DNA of 64,000 nt, taken from assembly GCF_001570485.1 (NCBI RefSeq), contig NZ_BCTA01000023.1, positions 1 to 64,000 of the forward strand, written 5' to 3'. The DNA comes from Mycolicibacterium novocastrense (GTDB taxonomy: Bacteria > Actinomycetota > Actinomycetes > Mycobacteriales > Mycobacteriaceae). Below the pieces are notes generated by a model. The model did not search any database and was not told where the DNA came from. It was given only the letters and a program-made list of their open reading frames with translations. Both the position numbers and the translations under genes were made by a program. The first letter of the stretch is position 1. Each line of letters starts with the position of its first letter. Below are positions 16,627 to 26,752 of the stretch, piece after piece.

Positions 16627-18135
16627 GTGACCCAGACTCCGATCATCGCGACCGATGGGCCCGCACTGCCCGAACTCGATCGGTACCTCGCGTCCCTTCC
16701 GGTCAGCGAGCGCGACCAGCTGATGGCCCAGCTCGCGACGCTCAGCGATGCCGACGTCAGAAGCCTCGGAGTCAGCGAGCCGCAGCTGGCCGAATACGAC
16801 TACTCGGTCGACGACATCGACGGAACCATTCCGGCCGACCTCGAAGGCACCCTGTACCGCAACGGGCCCGGCCGCTGGCAGGACCACAGCGGTCGGCCGC
16901 TGCACCATCTCTTCGACGGCGATGGCATGCTCTCGGCGTTCACCATCGCCGACGGATCGGTCCACTACAAGAACAGGTACGTGCGGACCAACCACTATCT
17001 CGGCAAGACCGGGCTGAACCATATGGGCACCGCCGCGCCCGGTGGCATCAAGTCCAACATCGGTCGCCTTCCGCCGAACCTGGCCAACACCAATGTCGTT
17101 GAACACGCCGGTCGGCTGTTCGCGCTGTGGGAAGGCGGACCGCCGCACGAAATCAAACCGCAGACATTGGAAACCATCGGCGTCCGCCGGTTCGGCGGGA
17201 AATTGCGTTGGGTGGGATCCTATTCGGCGCATCCGTGCCTCTGCCCGGCAACCCGCGAGATGTTCAACTTCGGCGTCGAGTTCATCCCGCGACCGCACTT
17301 ACGGATCTATCGCACCGACCCGACGGGCCGGCTGAAGCACTTCCGCTCCGCGCGACTGCCTTACGTCGCCATGGTGCACGACTTCGCGCTGACGGAGACC
17401 CATTTGGTGTTCGTCGTCTCACCGATCATCCCCGCGGCCCTGCCGGTGCTGTTGGGGCTCAAACCGATGGGCGACGCCATGCGGTACCGACCCGAGCGGG
17501 GCAGCGTATTCGTCTTGGTGCCGAGGGACGGCGGAAAGATTCGCACCATCGAATATGACGCCGTCTTGATGTTCCACCTCAGTAACGCCCACGACGACGG
17601 CGGTGACACCGTCATCGACGCGATCACGTACGACGACGGGCGACTCTTGGGGAGGCTCAACCGATTCCACGTCGCGCCGCTCGATGACGCACCATCGACG
17701 TTCATGCGATACCGCATCACACGGTCGGGACGTGTCCTGGCCGAACCGCTGTCGGGGCTGCCCTGCGAATTCCCCCGGCACAACGACGCATTCGAGGGTC
17801 GCAAGCACCGGTACGCGTACCTCAACACGCGCCACCATCTCGTCTCGTTCTACGACTCGATCACCAGACTCGATCTGAGCGACAATTCCGCGGCGACGTA
17901 CACCACACCCGAGCCCGGAAACAGCTTCTGCGAGCCGGTATTCGCCGCCAAACCCAACGCGACCGCGGAGGACGACGGTTGGGTGCTCTCCGTCGAGTAC
18001 CAGGCGGGGACGCATACATCGCGGCTGGTGATCTTCGACGCGGCGGATATCGCCGCCGGCCCGATCGCCGCCGCGAATTTGCGCCACCACATCCCGCAGG
18101 GCTTCCACGGCAACTTCGTCCCGCGGCCTCAGTGA
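16627..18135 (+). CDS. Carotenoid oxygenase family protein
   Basis: 502 residues. The family is recognised by LEGTLYRNGPGRW and LHHLFDGDGML near 80-100, and by four conserved iron-ligand histidine contexts: SYSAHPCLCP, VHDFALTETH, FHLSNAHDD and the C-terminal GFHGNFVPRP. These non-heme iron enzymes cleave the double bond of carotenoids, apocarotenoids or stilbene-type phenolics. GTG start with GAGGAG about 11 nt upstream. Likely repressed by the divergent TetR. It ends 34 bp from a convergent TetR gene. Substrate not determinable. Confidence 0.9.
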   Translation: MTQTPIIATDGPALPELDRYLASLPVSERDQLMAQLATLSDADVRSLGVSEPQLAEYDYSVDDIDGTIPADLEGTLYRNGPGRWQDHSGRPLHHLFDGDGMLSAFTIADGSVHYKNRYVRTNHYLGKTGLNHMGTAAPGGIKSNIGRLPPNLANTNVVEHAGRLFALWEGGPPHEIKPQTLETIGVRRFGGKLRWVGSYSAHPCLCPATREMFNFGVEFIPRPHLRIYRTDPTGRLKHFRSARLPYVAMVHDFALTETHLVFVVSPIIPAALPVLLGLKPMGDAMRYRPERGSVFVLVPRDGGKIRTIEYDAVLMFHLSNAHDDGGDTVIDAITYDDGRLLGRLNRFHVAPLDDAPSTFMRYRITRSGRVLAEPLSGLPCEFPRHNDAFEGRKHRYAYLNTRHHLVSFYDSITRLDLSDNSAATYTTPEPGNSFCEPVFAAKPNATAEDDGWVLSVEYQAGTHTSRLVIFDAADIAAGPIAAANLRHHIPQGFHGNFVPRPQ

Positions 18136-18169
18136 GGGTGTGAGGTTTCGGACGGTCCTGACGAACCGG

Positions 18170-18841
18170 TTATGACGCGGATCGGCGGTCAGGACGCTGC
18201 GGGACAGCGACCTTGGCGACCGACTCCATGGCCACCGCAAACCGCGGATAGATGACGGCGGGGCCCACCCAGCGCGCGAGGAAGGTTCGCAGTTCGGTGC
18301 CGGTGGGGTGTTTCTTGTTGGTGTCGACGAGATACGAGTACAGGATCCGCAGCAAGAACTCGGCGAGCTCGCCGAGCGCCTCTTCGTCGAACCCGTTTGC
18401 GTCCCAGTCCACCTCGTACCGGTGCAGCATCGATCGGCTGAAGGCCAGCGCGGTGTCGGACGACAGCGACGGTGCGAGCTCACCGCGGGACCTTTTACTC
18501 AGGATGTAGATGATGCGATCGTCGCGGGACAGGTTCTCGATCGCGAACGCCAGCCCCTCGACTACGGCGGTGACGGCGTCGGTTTCGTCGCCCACGTGAT
18601 GGGCCAACTGATCGAGGAAGCCGTCGCCGGAGCGCATCACTGTCGCGAGCAGGAGCGCCTCGGTGCCCGGGAAGTAGCGGTACACCGTCTGCCGGGTCAC
18701 CCCCAGCGAGCGCGCGACGTCGGCGATCCGCATCGCCGAGCCGCGCTCGGCGATGATCTCGTCGGCGGCATCGAGGATGCGGCTGATCGCCTCCTCGTCA
18801 GAGGCGGGTGTGTTGCCCGACCAGCCATGGCGTCGCGCCAC
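18170..18841 (-). CDS. TetR-family transcriptional regulator
   Basis: 223 residues with the HTH ADEIIAERGSAMRIADVARS followed by LGVTRQTVYRYFPGTEALLL near 27-65. It lies 35 bp downstream of and co-directional with the metal-dependent hydrolase gene, which itself diverges from the Baeyer-Villiger monooxygenase gene. It therefore probably regulates this divergent pair. Confidence 0.87.
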   Translation of the reverse strand: MARRHGWSGNTPASDEEAISRILDAADEIIAERGSAMRIADVARSLGVTRQTVYRYFPGTEALLLATVMRSGDGFLDQLAHHVGDETDAVTAVVEGLAFAIENLSRDDRIIYILSKRSRGELAPSLSSDTALAFSRSMLHRYEVDWDANGFDEEALGELAEFLLRILYSYLVDTNKKHPTGTELRTFLARWVGPAVIYPRFAVAMESVAKVAVPQRPDRRSAS

Positions 18842-18876
18842 TAGTCGCCCACCTCCGCGCCCTGCATGTTGAGATC

Positions 18877-19815
18877 CTAGCGGCGGGGTTCGCCACTACC
18901 GGCCATGCCGACCGAGTACCAGTGGGCGGCGCTCTTCGGCTCCTCGTCGTATCTGTCGCACCAGCGTTCCGCGAACGGAGGGAGATTTTCGTGGGTCGGG
19001 TCATGGTTCGGCCCCTGTGATCGGACCAGGCCGGTCAGCATTGCGATCATCTCCTTCCTGGGCACGCCGGCGTAGGTGCCCTGCCCGGGCTCGGTCATTT
19101 GTCGGGCGGCGCGAGCCGCCGCGAGCAAGGACGGCGGTGTCATTCGTTCGGGCAGCAGGCCGCCGTAGTGGCCGCCGTCGGCTGCCGGGACATGCTTTTG
19201 GAACCCGCGAGAGACGATCCCGGCGATCTCGCCGAGGTGCACGGCGACGGAGCCGATCGTCCTGGCGCGATAGAGAAAGTCGCCGTGCACGGCGTTATAC
19301 ACCATCAGCGCGGAGCTGCGATGCTCGATCTCCTCGACGAAATGCCAGAGGAACAGCGATGCGACGCGTTCGTCGCCCGGTGCGAACAGCTTGTCCTCGT
19401 GGTCGAGGAACACCTTGAAGTAGGGCGTGAAGGTGTTCTCGATCACCGCGGTGTACGCGAGCCGCCACGCCAAAGGTTTTGTGGCAGTGAGGCGGTCGTA
19501 GGAGGCGATCACCTCGTCCATCGTCTCCTGCAGGCCCGGCCAGCGCCGGACCAGCGCACGGAAGTGGCTCATGTGCGCCGCCGAGTGTTGTGCCTCCTGC
19601 CGCAGGTAGGCGTTCGCCTCCTCGGCTTGCCGTGGATCGCGCATCAGCGGGATCGCTTCGCGGGTCGCGTCGACGATGAACTTCTCGAAGCCGGGTGCGA
19701 AGAAGGTGATCAGATTGCACTGCATCGCGAACGCCGGCCGCTGCGGGTTCCAGTTGAACGGCACGTCGTCGCCGCCGAGATCGAATCGGACGCGCCGCAT
19801 CTTCAGGTTGGACAT
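18877..19815 (-). CDS. Metal-dependent hydrolase (PF10118-like)
   Basis: 312 residues, helical. Conserved metal-ligand-like positions: AYLRQEAQHSAAH (Glu, His), VIENTFTPYF, and HFVEEIEHRSSALMVYN (Glu, Glu, His). This is the pattern of the widely annotated but poorly characterised 'metal-dependent hydrolase' family, which looks like a ferritin-type di-metal helical bundle. It diverges from a Baeyer-Villiger monooxygenase gene across 73 bp. Reaction unknown. Confidence 0.78.
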   Translation of the reverse strand: MSNLKMRRVRFDLGGDDVPFNWNPQRPAFAMQCNLITFFAPGFEKFIVDATREAIPLMRDPRQAEEANAYLRQEAQHSAAHMSHFRALVRRWPGLQETMDEVIASYDRLTATKPLAWRLAYTAVIENTFTPYFKVFLDHEDKLFAPGDERVASLFLWHFVEEIEHRSSALMVYNAVHGDFLYRARTIGSVAVHLGEIAGIVSRGFQKHVPAADGGHYGGLLPERMTPPSLLAAARAARQMTEPGQGTYAGVPRKEMIAMLTGLVRSQGPNHDPTHENLPPFAERWCDRYDEEPKSAAHWYSVGMAGSGEPRR

Positions 19816-19876
19816 CGTCGTCGGACTCCTCGTCGAGTGGGTCGATCAAATCAGACCATACGTCTTGCGAATTGTG

Positions 19877-19882
19877 TATTCT
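19877..19882 (+). promoter_or_regulatory. Candidate -10 box of the Baeyer-Villiger monooxygenase gene
   Basis: TATTCT (TANNNT) ends 6 nt before the ATG at 19889, with no Shine-Dalgarno between. This suggests a leaderless mRNA. Inference from spacing. Confidence 0.45.
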
Positions 19883-19888
19883 TCGCGA

Positions 19889-21862
19889 ATGGGCCGATTG
19901 GCGGAATGTGATGCTCTGCTCGGTCAGCCCTTCGACGACCCGGACGATGTGATCCGCGCCGCCGTCGCCGACGCGAGCGTCCCCGCGCTGCTGATGTCGA
20001 TGGTCCACATGACCGGCGACATGGGCGTGCTCGACGAAATGCCCGGCCCGTATGCGCTCATCGCGATGGACCTGCAGGGTGCGATGAGCGAACCCGACAA
20101 GCAGAAGGTACGCGACCGCGCCGTCGAGGTGATCCGCGACTACCGAGACCGCGGATGCCCCGCGCCGTTCGTGCCGGACGCCGAGCAGATGCGGGTGATG
20201 CTCAACGTGATCTCGGCGGGCACGGTGACCGAGGAGTTCGTCGACTATGTCGCCGCGGACCTGCGTTTCACCGACGCCGATCAGTGTGGACCGGTGCTGG
20301 CATCGACCGCGCAGCAGCGCCACGACTTTCCGGTCGTCGTCATCGGCTGCGGTGAAGCCGGACTGCTGGCCGGCATCAAGCTCAAGGCCGCCGGTGTGCC
20401 GTTCACGATCGTCGAGAAGCGGTCCGCGGTCGGCGGCACCTGGCTGGCCAACCGGTATCCGGGCTGCCGTGTGGACATCGCCAGCCAGTACTACACCTAT
20501 TCGTTCGAACCGACCGACCACTGGCGGCACTACTATGCCGAACAACCCGAGATCCTGCAGTATCTGCAGAACGTCGCCGACAAGTACGGCGTCGTGCCGC
20601 ACGTGCGCTTCGACACCGCGGTCACCGGCGCGACGTGGGACGAGAACTCGGCAACCTGGCGGGTCACCGTCCGGGGCGCCGACGGGCGAACCGAGGAACT
20701 GACCTCACGCGCCGTGATCTGCGCCGTCGGCCAGTTCAGCAACCCGGTGATCCCAGACATCAAGGGCGCCAACACCTTCAGCGGACCGTCCTTCCACACC
20801 GCCGACTGGCGTGACGACGTCGATCTGAAAGGCAAGCGGGTCGCCGTCATCGGCGCCGGCGCCAGCGGGTTTCAACTCGTGCCCGCGATCGCGGACCTGA
20901 CTGAGCATGTCGACGTCTATCAGCGCACCCCGCAGTGGATGGCGCCCAACCCGATGTACCACGACGTCGTTCCCGACGGGGCACGGTGGGCGATGCGGCA
21001 CCTGCCGTATTACGCGCGGTGGCTGCGGTTCGTGTCGTGGTGGCCGATCGCCGACGCGCTCGACGAACAGGTCCGCATCGACCCGCACTGGGACAACGGC
21101 GGCTTGTCGTGCAACGCGTCCAACCACGCCATCCGCGAGATGTTCATTGCGTGGATGCGCAACTTCTGCACCGACGAGGACCTGCTGGAGAAGGTCACAC
21201 CCAAATACCCGCCTATGGGCAAACGGACGTTGCAGGACAACGGAACCTGGCTCACCACGCTGCAGCGCGACGATGTCGAGTTGGTCACCGACGGCATCGC
21301 CGAGATCACGTCCCACGGCGTCATCACCGTCGACGGCGTGCACCGCCGCGCCGATGTGCTGGTGTGGGCCACCGGTTTCGATGTCAACCATCAGCTCGGC
21401 CCGATCGATGTGCGCGGTCTCGACGGGCTCGCACTCAACACCGCCTGGGGTGATTCGGCGTACGCGTACCTGGGCGTCACGGTGCCGGGATTCCCGAACT
21501 TCTACTGCATGTACGGCCCAGGCACCAACGGCGTCAACGGCGCCAGCATCATCTACAACTCGGAGTGCCAGATGCGCTACATCATGGGCTGCATCGACAT
21601 GCTGCTGGCCGGCGGGTACGACTCGGCGATGCCGCGGGCGGACGTCTGCGCCGACTACGACCGTCGCAACCAGGAACGTCTCAGCCAGATGGTCTACAGC
21701 CACCCTGCAATCTCGAGCAGCTACTACAAGAACGCGTCGGGTGGGTTGCCCACTCTGTACGGGTTCCGCATCTTCGACTACTGGCGATGGACGAGCCACC
21801 CCGATCCAGACGACTACGAACTGCGGAGCTCGGACAGGACCGCTGAACTCAGCCGACCTTGA
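19889..21862 (+). CDS. Flavin-containing Baeyer-Villiger monooxygenase
   Basis: 657 residues. After a ~130-residue N-terminal extension comes the FAD motif VVIGCGEAGLLAGIKLKAAG and GGTWLANRYPGCRVD. The fingerprint FSGPSFHTADW (FxGxxxHxxxW) is at about 295-306, followed by the NADP motif VAVIGAGASGFQLVPAIADL, and the C-terminal VLVWATGFDVN. It inserts oxygen next to a ketone, using NADPH, to give an ester or lactone. The adjacent alpha/beta hydrolases could open the product. Start at 19889 follows a -10-like box. Confidence 0.93.
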   Translation: MGRLAECDALLGQPFDDPDDVIRAAVADASVPALLMSMVHMTGDMGVLDEMPGPYALIAMDLQGAMSEPDKQKVRDRAVEVIRDYRDRGCPAPFVPDAEQMRVMLNVISAGTVTEEFVDYVAADLRFTDADQCGPVLASTAQQRHDFPVVVIGCGEAGLLAGIKLKAAGVPFTIVEKRSAVGGTWLANRYPGCRVDIASQYYTYSFEPTDHWRHYYAEQPEILQYLQNVADKYGVVPHVRFDTAVTGATWDENSATWRVTVRGADGRTEELTSRAVICAVGQFSNPVIPDIKGANTFSGPSFHTADWRDDVDLKGKRVAVIGAGASGFQLVPAIADLTEHVDVYQRTPQWMAPNPMYHDVVPDGARWAMRHLPYYARWLRFVSWWPIADALDEQVRIDPHWDNGGLSCNASNHAIREMFIAWMRNFCTDEDLLEKVTPKYPPMGKRTLQDNGTWLTTLQRDDVELVTDGIAEITSHGVITVDGVHRRADVLVWATGFDVNHQLGPIDVRGLDGLALNTAWGDSAYAYLGVTVPGFPNFYCMYGPGTNGVNGASIIYNSECQMRYIMGCIDMLLAGGYDSAMPRADVCADYDRRNQERLSQMVYSHPAISSSYYKNASGGLPTLYGFRIFDYWRWTSHPDPDDYELRSSDRTAELSRP

Positions 21863-22748
21863 GGTACTCGAGGATGGCGCTGCCGACCACTCGGGGCTGA
21901 TCGACCTGCAAGAAGTGTCCGGCACCGGGAATCGTGCGCACCCGGCTACCCGGCGGGAGCGCGTCGATGACCCCGTCGAAATAACCGGGCTGGACCGCGC
22001 CGTCCTGTTCACCCTGGAGTACGAGCACCGGATGGCTGGGCAGCTTGAACCGGAACCGGTGCAGGCCCGCGTATTGCGCTGCGGGACGGGTGAATCGAAC
22101 CATGGACCGGTAGTACGACACCGCTGCCTTGCGGTGGGCGAGCGAGGGCAGCGCGTCCAGCGTCGCTGCGACACCGTCGCGCACGTCCACCCCTGGTGGC
22201 GACCAATCCCTCCAGAGTCGGGGGATCACCCGGTGCAGCACCCGCTCCGGCACGAACGGCAACTGGAAGAACAGCACGTACCAGCTGCGGCGCAGTTGGA
22301 TCGCGGCCATCCGCAGATTCTGGCCCAGCCCGCGCCGCGAGTTGTCCATCGCCGCGAGCGGGGGCACCGACATCACGATGTGCTCGGCGAACGGGGAGCC
22401 CGGGTAAGCGGCGAGCCCGCTGGCGGTGAACGCGCCCCAATCGTGGCCGATCAGCACCGCGTCGGCCGGTCGGCCGAGGTGCGCGTGCAGGTCGACCATG
22501 TCGCACATCAGCGCGCCCAGGTGATAGTCACCGTCGGGCGCGGGTTCCGTCGGGTCATAGCCACGCGTGAACGGCGCGATCACGCGAAAGCCGTTGTCCA
22601 CCAGTATCGGTGCGAGCGTCCGCCAGCTGTACGCACTGTCCGGGAAGCCGTGCACGCAGATGGCCGGCCTTCCGTCCGCGGCTCCCCAGCTGAGCGCGCT
22701 CATCCGCAGCCGCGGGAGATCGAACTCGATGAGTTCCGGATCGGTCAT
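21849..22748 (-). CDS. Alpha/beta hydrolase (epoxide-hydrolase-like)
   Basis: 299 residues from MTDPELIEFD (an ATG at 22763 would add five). Motifs: CVHGFPDSAYSWRTLAP (oxyanion HG), GHDWGAFTASGLAAY with Asp as nucleophile as in epoxide hydrolases/haloalkane dehalogenases, and the C-terminal His in PGAGHFLQVDQP. An epoxide or lactone/ester substrate is possible. Its 3' end overlaps the convergent monooxygenase by 14 bp; it diverges from the amidohydrolase gene. Confidence 0.85.
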   Translation of the reverse strand: MTDPELIEFDLPRLRMSALSWGAADGRPAICVHGFPDSAYSWRTLAPILVDNGFRVIAPFTRGYDPTEPAPDGDYHLGALMCDMVDLHAHLGRPADAVLIGHDWGAFTASGLAAYPGSPFAEHIVMSVPPLAAMDNSRRGLGQNLRMAAIQLRRSWYVLFFQLPFVPERVLHRVIPRLWRDWSPPGVDVRDGVAATLDALPSLAHRKAAVSYYRSMVRFTRPAAQYAGLHRFRFKLPSHPVLVLQGEQDGAVQPGYFDGVIDALPPGSRVRTIPGAGHFLQVDQPRVVGSAILEYLKVG

Positions 22749-22818
22749 TTCGTGACCATACATTAATTCACATCTGTATTGTGTGGGGTGACGATCGGCG
22801 ATGAGGAGCACAGGCTCG

Positions 22819-24588
22819 ATGAGCTTCGACGTGGTGATCAAGAACGGCCGGTACTTCGACGGAACAGGCGGTCCGTCGGCTATCCGCAACCTCGGCATCC
22901 GCGACGGCCATGTCGCCGTGGTAACCGACGAACCGATCGGCGGCGTCGAGGAGATCGACGCGTGGGGGAAGTGGGTTCTGCCCGGGTTCATCGATATTCA
23001 CACCCATTACGACGTCGAGGTGCTCAACGGTCCGGGCCTGACCGAGTCGCTTCGCCACGGCGTGACCACGGTGGTGGTCGGATCGTGCTCGCTGTCGACG
23101 GTGCATGTCGGCGGCGTCGACGCGGGTGATCTGTTCGGCCGGGTGGAGGCGATACCGCGCGAGCACGTCATCGCCGCCATCGATCGGCATAAGACCTGGT
23201 CCACCGCCGAGGAGTACGCCCGGGCCCTCGAGGCGCGGCCCCTCGGGCCGAATATCACGGCGTTCATCGGCCACTCCGACATGCGCACCGCCGTCATGGG
23301 GCTCGAGCGCGCGACGACGTACGACGATCAGCCGACGAAGGCAGAACTCGCGCAGATGGAACGGTGGCTCACCGAGGCGCTCGACGCCGGCTTCATCGGC
23401 CTGTCCTCCCAACAGCTGCTGTTCGACCGGCTCGACGGCGATGTCTGCCGCTCCCGCACGCTGCCGTCGACCTACGTGAAACGGCGGGAGATGCGTCGGC
23501 TCACCCGGCTGGTGCGCCGGCGCGGCCGGGTGCTGCAGAGCGGACCCGACATACAGCATCCGCTGAAGATGGCGGCACAGCTCGTGCGATCGATCGGTGG
23601 GGTGCGCCGTCCGTTGAAGATGAGCTTTCTGGCTGCCGCCGACGCCAAGTCGAACCCGATCGGCCACAAGATCCTCACCGGCGCAGCGCGAGTCGTCAAC
23701 GGGCTCGGCGGCGACTTCCGGTGGCAGCACCTGCCAGTGCCGTTCGAGGTCTACGGCGACGGCATCGATCTGGTGATCTTCGAGGAGCTCGGCGCCGGCG
23801 CCGCGGCTCTGCACCTGCGCGACGAGGTGGAACGCGACGAGCTCATACAGGCCGAGGACTATCGACTCCGGTTCCGCAAGGAGTACGACAACAAGTTCAA
23901 GATCGGGGCCTGGCACCGGGACTTCTTCGACGCCGACATCGTCGCCTGCCCCGACGAATCATTGGTGGGCAGAACCTTCGGGCAGGTCGGCTTGGACCGC
24001 GGTCTGCATCCCGTCGACGCCTTTCTCGACCTCGTGGTCCGGTACGGCAGCGCCCTGCGCTGGCGCACCGTCATCTCCAACCACCGGCCCAGGATCCTGA
24101 AGAAACTCGCTGTCGACCCGGGTATTCAGGTCGGTTTTTCCGACGCCGGGGCCCACCTGCGCAACATGGCCTTCTACAACTGCAATCTGCGCCTGCTGCG
24201 CCATGTCCAGCAGAGCGCCGAGGCCGGTGCGGAGTTCATGACGGTCGAGTACGCCGTGCACCGACTGACGGGCGAACTGGCCGACTGGTATTCGCTGGAC
24301 GCGGGCCATCTGCGGGTCGGGGATCGCGCCGACGTGGCCGTGATCGACCCCGCGCACCTGGACGAATCGCTCGACGCCTACGCCGAGGAGACCGTCGATC
24401 AGTACGGGGGGCTGAGCCGCATGATCAACCGCAACGACGACGCGGTCACGGCGGTGCTGGTCGCCGGCCGCACGGTCGTGCGCGACGGCGTCCCGACGGA
24501 GCTGGTCGGCACGGTCCGGACCGGTAGCTTCCTGCGCGCCGGCCAGACGATCCCGGCACCGGCCGAGGCGGTAGCGGCCAGTGGGTGA
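22819..24588 (+). CDS. Amidohydrolase (N-acyl-D-amino-acid deacylase-like)
   Basis: 589 residues. Composite amidohydrolase pattern: VVIKNGRYFDGTG at the start, metal ligands FIDIHTHYD (HxH), GHSDMRTAVMG near 155, VGFSDAGAHLRNM (metal Asp) near 450, and the C-terminal return to the beta-sandwich ADVAVIDPAHL. This is the D-aminoacylase subgroup, which hydrolyses N-acyl amino acids or related amides. ATG at 22819 with GAGGAG upstream. The next hydrolase starts inside its 3' end (8-bp overlap), so they are co-translated. Confidence 0.85.
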   Translation: MSFDVVIKNGRYFDGTGGPSAIRNLGIRDGHVAVVTDEPIGGVEEIDAWGKWVLPGFIDIHTHYDVEVLNGPGLTESLRHGVTTVVVGSCSLSTVHVGGVDAGDLFGRVEAIPREHVIAAIDRHKTWSTAEEYARALEARPLGPNITAFIGHSDMRTAVMGLERATTYDDQPTKAELAQMERWLTEALDAGFIGLSSQQLLFDRLDGDVCRSRTLPSTYVKRREMRRLTRLVRRRGRVLQSGPDIQHPLKMAAQLVRSIGGVRRPLKMSFLAAADAKSNPIGHKILTGAARVVNGLGGDFRWQHLPVPFEVYGDGIDLVIFEELGAGAAALHLRDEVERDELIQAEDYRLRFRKEYDNKFKIGAWHRDFFDADIVACPDESLVGRTFGQVGLDRGLHPVDAFLDLVVRYGSALRWRTVISNHRPRILKKLAVDPGIQVGFSDAGAHLRNMAFYNCNLRLLRHVQQSAEAGAEFMTVEYAVHRLTGELADWYSLDAGHLRVGDRADVAVIDPAHLDESLDAYAEETVDQYGGLSRMINRNDDAVTAVLVAGRTVVRDGVPTELVGTVRTGSFLRAGQTIPAPAEAVAASG

Positions 24589-25489
24589 CATCGACTACGC
24601 ACAGATCGACCCGGAACTGCGACGGATCGCGCGGATCCTGCCGAAAGGTTATGCGCTGCACCGAGGTTTGGCGGTGCCGCGCGCATTGATGGCGCTCGCC
24701 GGGTACACCGGGCGGATGCGCGGCGTCGAAGTGGCCCGCGTGAACAGCGACGTCGCCGTCCGTGTTCACCGTCCGCGCGGTAGCGCGCCGCCCGCTCCGG
24801 CGCTGTTGTGGATCCACGGCGGCGGAACCGTGATGGGCTCTGCGGCACAGGAGGATCGGTTCTGCAGGAAGCTGGCCAACTTCACCGACGTGGCGGTCGT
24901 CGCGGTGGATCATCGCCTCGCGCCGGAGCATCCATACCCGGCGCCGCTCGAAGACTGTTACACCGCACTGCAATGGCTGACCCGGCAGCCGTGGGTGGAT
25001 CCGGCGCGGGTCGCCGTCGGCGGGGCCAGCGCGGGCGGCGGATTCGCCGCGGCGGTGGCGCAGCTCGCCCATGACCGCGGCGACGTCGAACTCGCACTGC
25101 AGATGCTGGTCTACCCGATGCTCGATGATCGGACCCCTGCGGAGTCCCGGCGCCGGGTGATGTGGACTGCGCGCGACAACCGCACCGCCTGGCAGTGGTA
25201 CCTCGCCGGTGCCGACCCCGAGGCGGCGGTCCCGGCGCGCCGCGCCGACCTGTCCGGGCTGGCCCCGGCGTGGATCGGCGTCGGGACCCTCGACCTCTTC
25301 CACGACGAATGCCGGGCCTACGTGCAGCGGTTACGGGACGCCGGTGTCGACGTCCACGAGGAGATCGCCGATGGCGCGTTCCACGCTTTCGATCTGATCG
25401 CCCCGAATACCTCTGTGGCGCAGCGCTTCTTCGCCAGTCAGGTCCGCGCGCTGCGCGCATCCCTTGTCGACGATCCCGTCCGTTACTGA
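24581..25489 (+). CDS. HSL-family alpha/beta hydrolase (esterase/lipase)
   Basis: 302 residues. Oxyanion motif LLWIHGGGTVMG (HGGG) near 80, nucleophile GGASAGGGFAAAVAQ (GxSxG) near 150, Asp in VGTLDLFHDE and His in DGAFHAFDLI. This is the hormone-sensitive-lipase (acetyl-hydrolase) type that cleaves short or medium acyl esters. It starts with a GTG overlapping the amidohydrolase stop and is followed 9 bp later by the Rieske oxygenase gene, forming one operon. Confidence 0.92.
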   Translation: MGDIDYAQIDPELRRIARILPKGYALHRGLAVPRALMALAGYTGRMRGVEVARVNSDVAVRVHRPRGSAPPAPALLWIHGGGTVMGSAAQEDRFCRKLANFTDVAVVAVDHRLAPEHPYPAPLEDCYTALQWLTRQPWVDPARVAVGGASAGGGFAAAVAQLAHDRGDVELALQMLVYPMLDDRTPAESRRRVMWTARDNRTAWQWYLAGADPEAAVPARRADLSGLAPAWIGVGTLDLFHDECRAYVQRLRDAGVDVHEEIADGAFHAFDLIAPNTSVAQRFFASQVRALRASLVDDPVRY

Positions 25490-25498
25490 GGTAATCCC

Positions 25499-26623
25499 GT
25501 GCCACGACAAGAAGCTCTCGAGCTCACCCGCCGCGTTCTCAAGCACTTCGAGAACGAAAGCCTCGACATCGCCGATCAGGTGTGGCGCGAACCGCGCAGC
25601 GCCTACGTCGACCGCGACCGTTACGAGGCCGACATTCGCATGCTGCGTAGCGTGCCCCACGTGATCGGCTGGGAAGGCGAGGTCGCCGCCCCCGGCTCGT
25701 ATGTGACGAAGGATGTGATGGGCACACCCGTTCTGGTGACACGGGCGCAGGACGGTGCGCTGCGCGCGTTCATCAATGGCTGCGCACATCGAGGCGCGCA
25801 GGTGGCCGACGGCTGCGGTGCAACGCGAACGCTCACCTGTCCCTATCACGGCTGGACCTACGGCCTGGACGGTCGGCTCAAGGGGGCGCCCGCCCGCACG
25901 ATGTTCGCCGGAGCAGACCTCGAAGACCGCGGCCTGATCTCGTTGCCCATCAGCATGCAGGGTGGGCTTCTGGTCGTGGGACTGTCGGCCGACGTCGATG
26001 TGTCGACGGCGCTGGACGGTATCGCGACGCCGTTGTCCGACTACGCCTTTGACCGGGTGTTCCACGTGGAGACCCGGCGCTACGACATCGCATGCAACTG
26101 GAAGCTCGCTGTCGACGTGAACTTCGAGGGTTACCACTTTCCCTTCGTCCATGCCGACACCTTGGACCCGTTGGCATCGAACAACTCGGTCTACGACATC
26201 TACGGCCGGAATATCCGCTGGGCCTTCCCGTTCCGCGACATCGTGCAGTACCGAGATCTCTCAGAAACCGACTGGCCCGACCAGTTCTTCGGCACCGTGG
26301 TGTACGGGCTGTTTCCCAGCTGCGTGCTGATCGAGGCGCCGGGCACGTCGCAGATGCTGCGCGCCTACCCCGGCAGCAATCCGGGCGAGACCGTGCTCTA
26401 CCTGTCCATCTCGGCACCCGCGGAACCGGTCACCGACGACGAACGCGCCTGGTACAAGATGGGACTCGATGGCGCCGCCCAGGTTCTCGAAGGACAGGAC
26501 TTTCCGATGGCCGAGGCGTGCCAGCGCGGTCTGACGGCCGGCGTCGACCACGTCGTCTTCGGCCGCAACGAGGCGCTGCTGCACCACCTCGCCGCCGTGC
26601 GGAACCAAGCGCTGTTGATCTGA
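25499..26623 (+). CDS. Rieske-type ring-hydroxylating oxygenase, large subunit
   Basis: 374 residues. Rieske [2Fe-2S] ligands CAHRGA and CPYHGW (CxH...CxxH) at about 98-120. The mononuclear iron site is NFEGYHFPFVHAD (two His) near 220. Family members hydroxylate or demethylate aromatic or quaternary-amine substrates with electrons from a separate reductase; none is encoded nearby. GTG start 9 bp after the esterase gene, so in the same operon. Confidence 0.9.
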   Translation: MPRQEALELTRRVLKHFENESLDIADQVWREPRSAYVDRDRYEADIRMLRSVPHVIGWEGEVAAPGSYVTKDVMGTPVLVTRAQDGALRAFINGCAHRGAQVADGCGATRTLTCPYHGWTYGLDGRLKGAPARTMFAGADLEDRGLISLPISMQGGLLVVGLSADVDVSTALDGIATPLSDYAFDRVFHVETRRYDIACNWKLAVDVNFEGYHFPFVHADTLDPLASNNSVYDIYGRNIRWAFPFRDIVQYRDLSETDWPDQFFGTVVYGLFPSCVLIEAPGTSQMLRAYPGSNPGETVLYLSISAPAEPVTDDERAWYKMGLDGAAQVLEGQDFPMAEACQRGLTAGVDHVVFGRNEALLHHLAAVRNQALLI

Positions 26624-26752
26624 GGGCACTGCGGGCGGCGAGCGCCCGCTCACCGGTGTAGGACAACGCCACAGCGCCGCAGGTCCTTGACCACTGCCCG
26701 CGCGAGGTCCAGTGTTTGGGTAGGCCGACCGATACGCAGGGGAGGGCCGCTG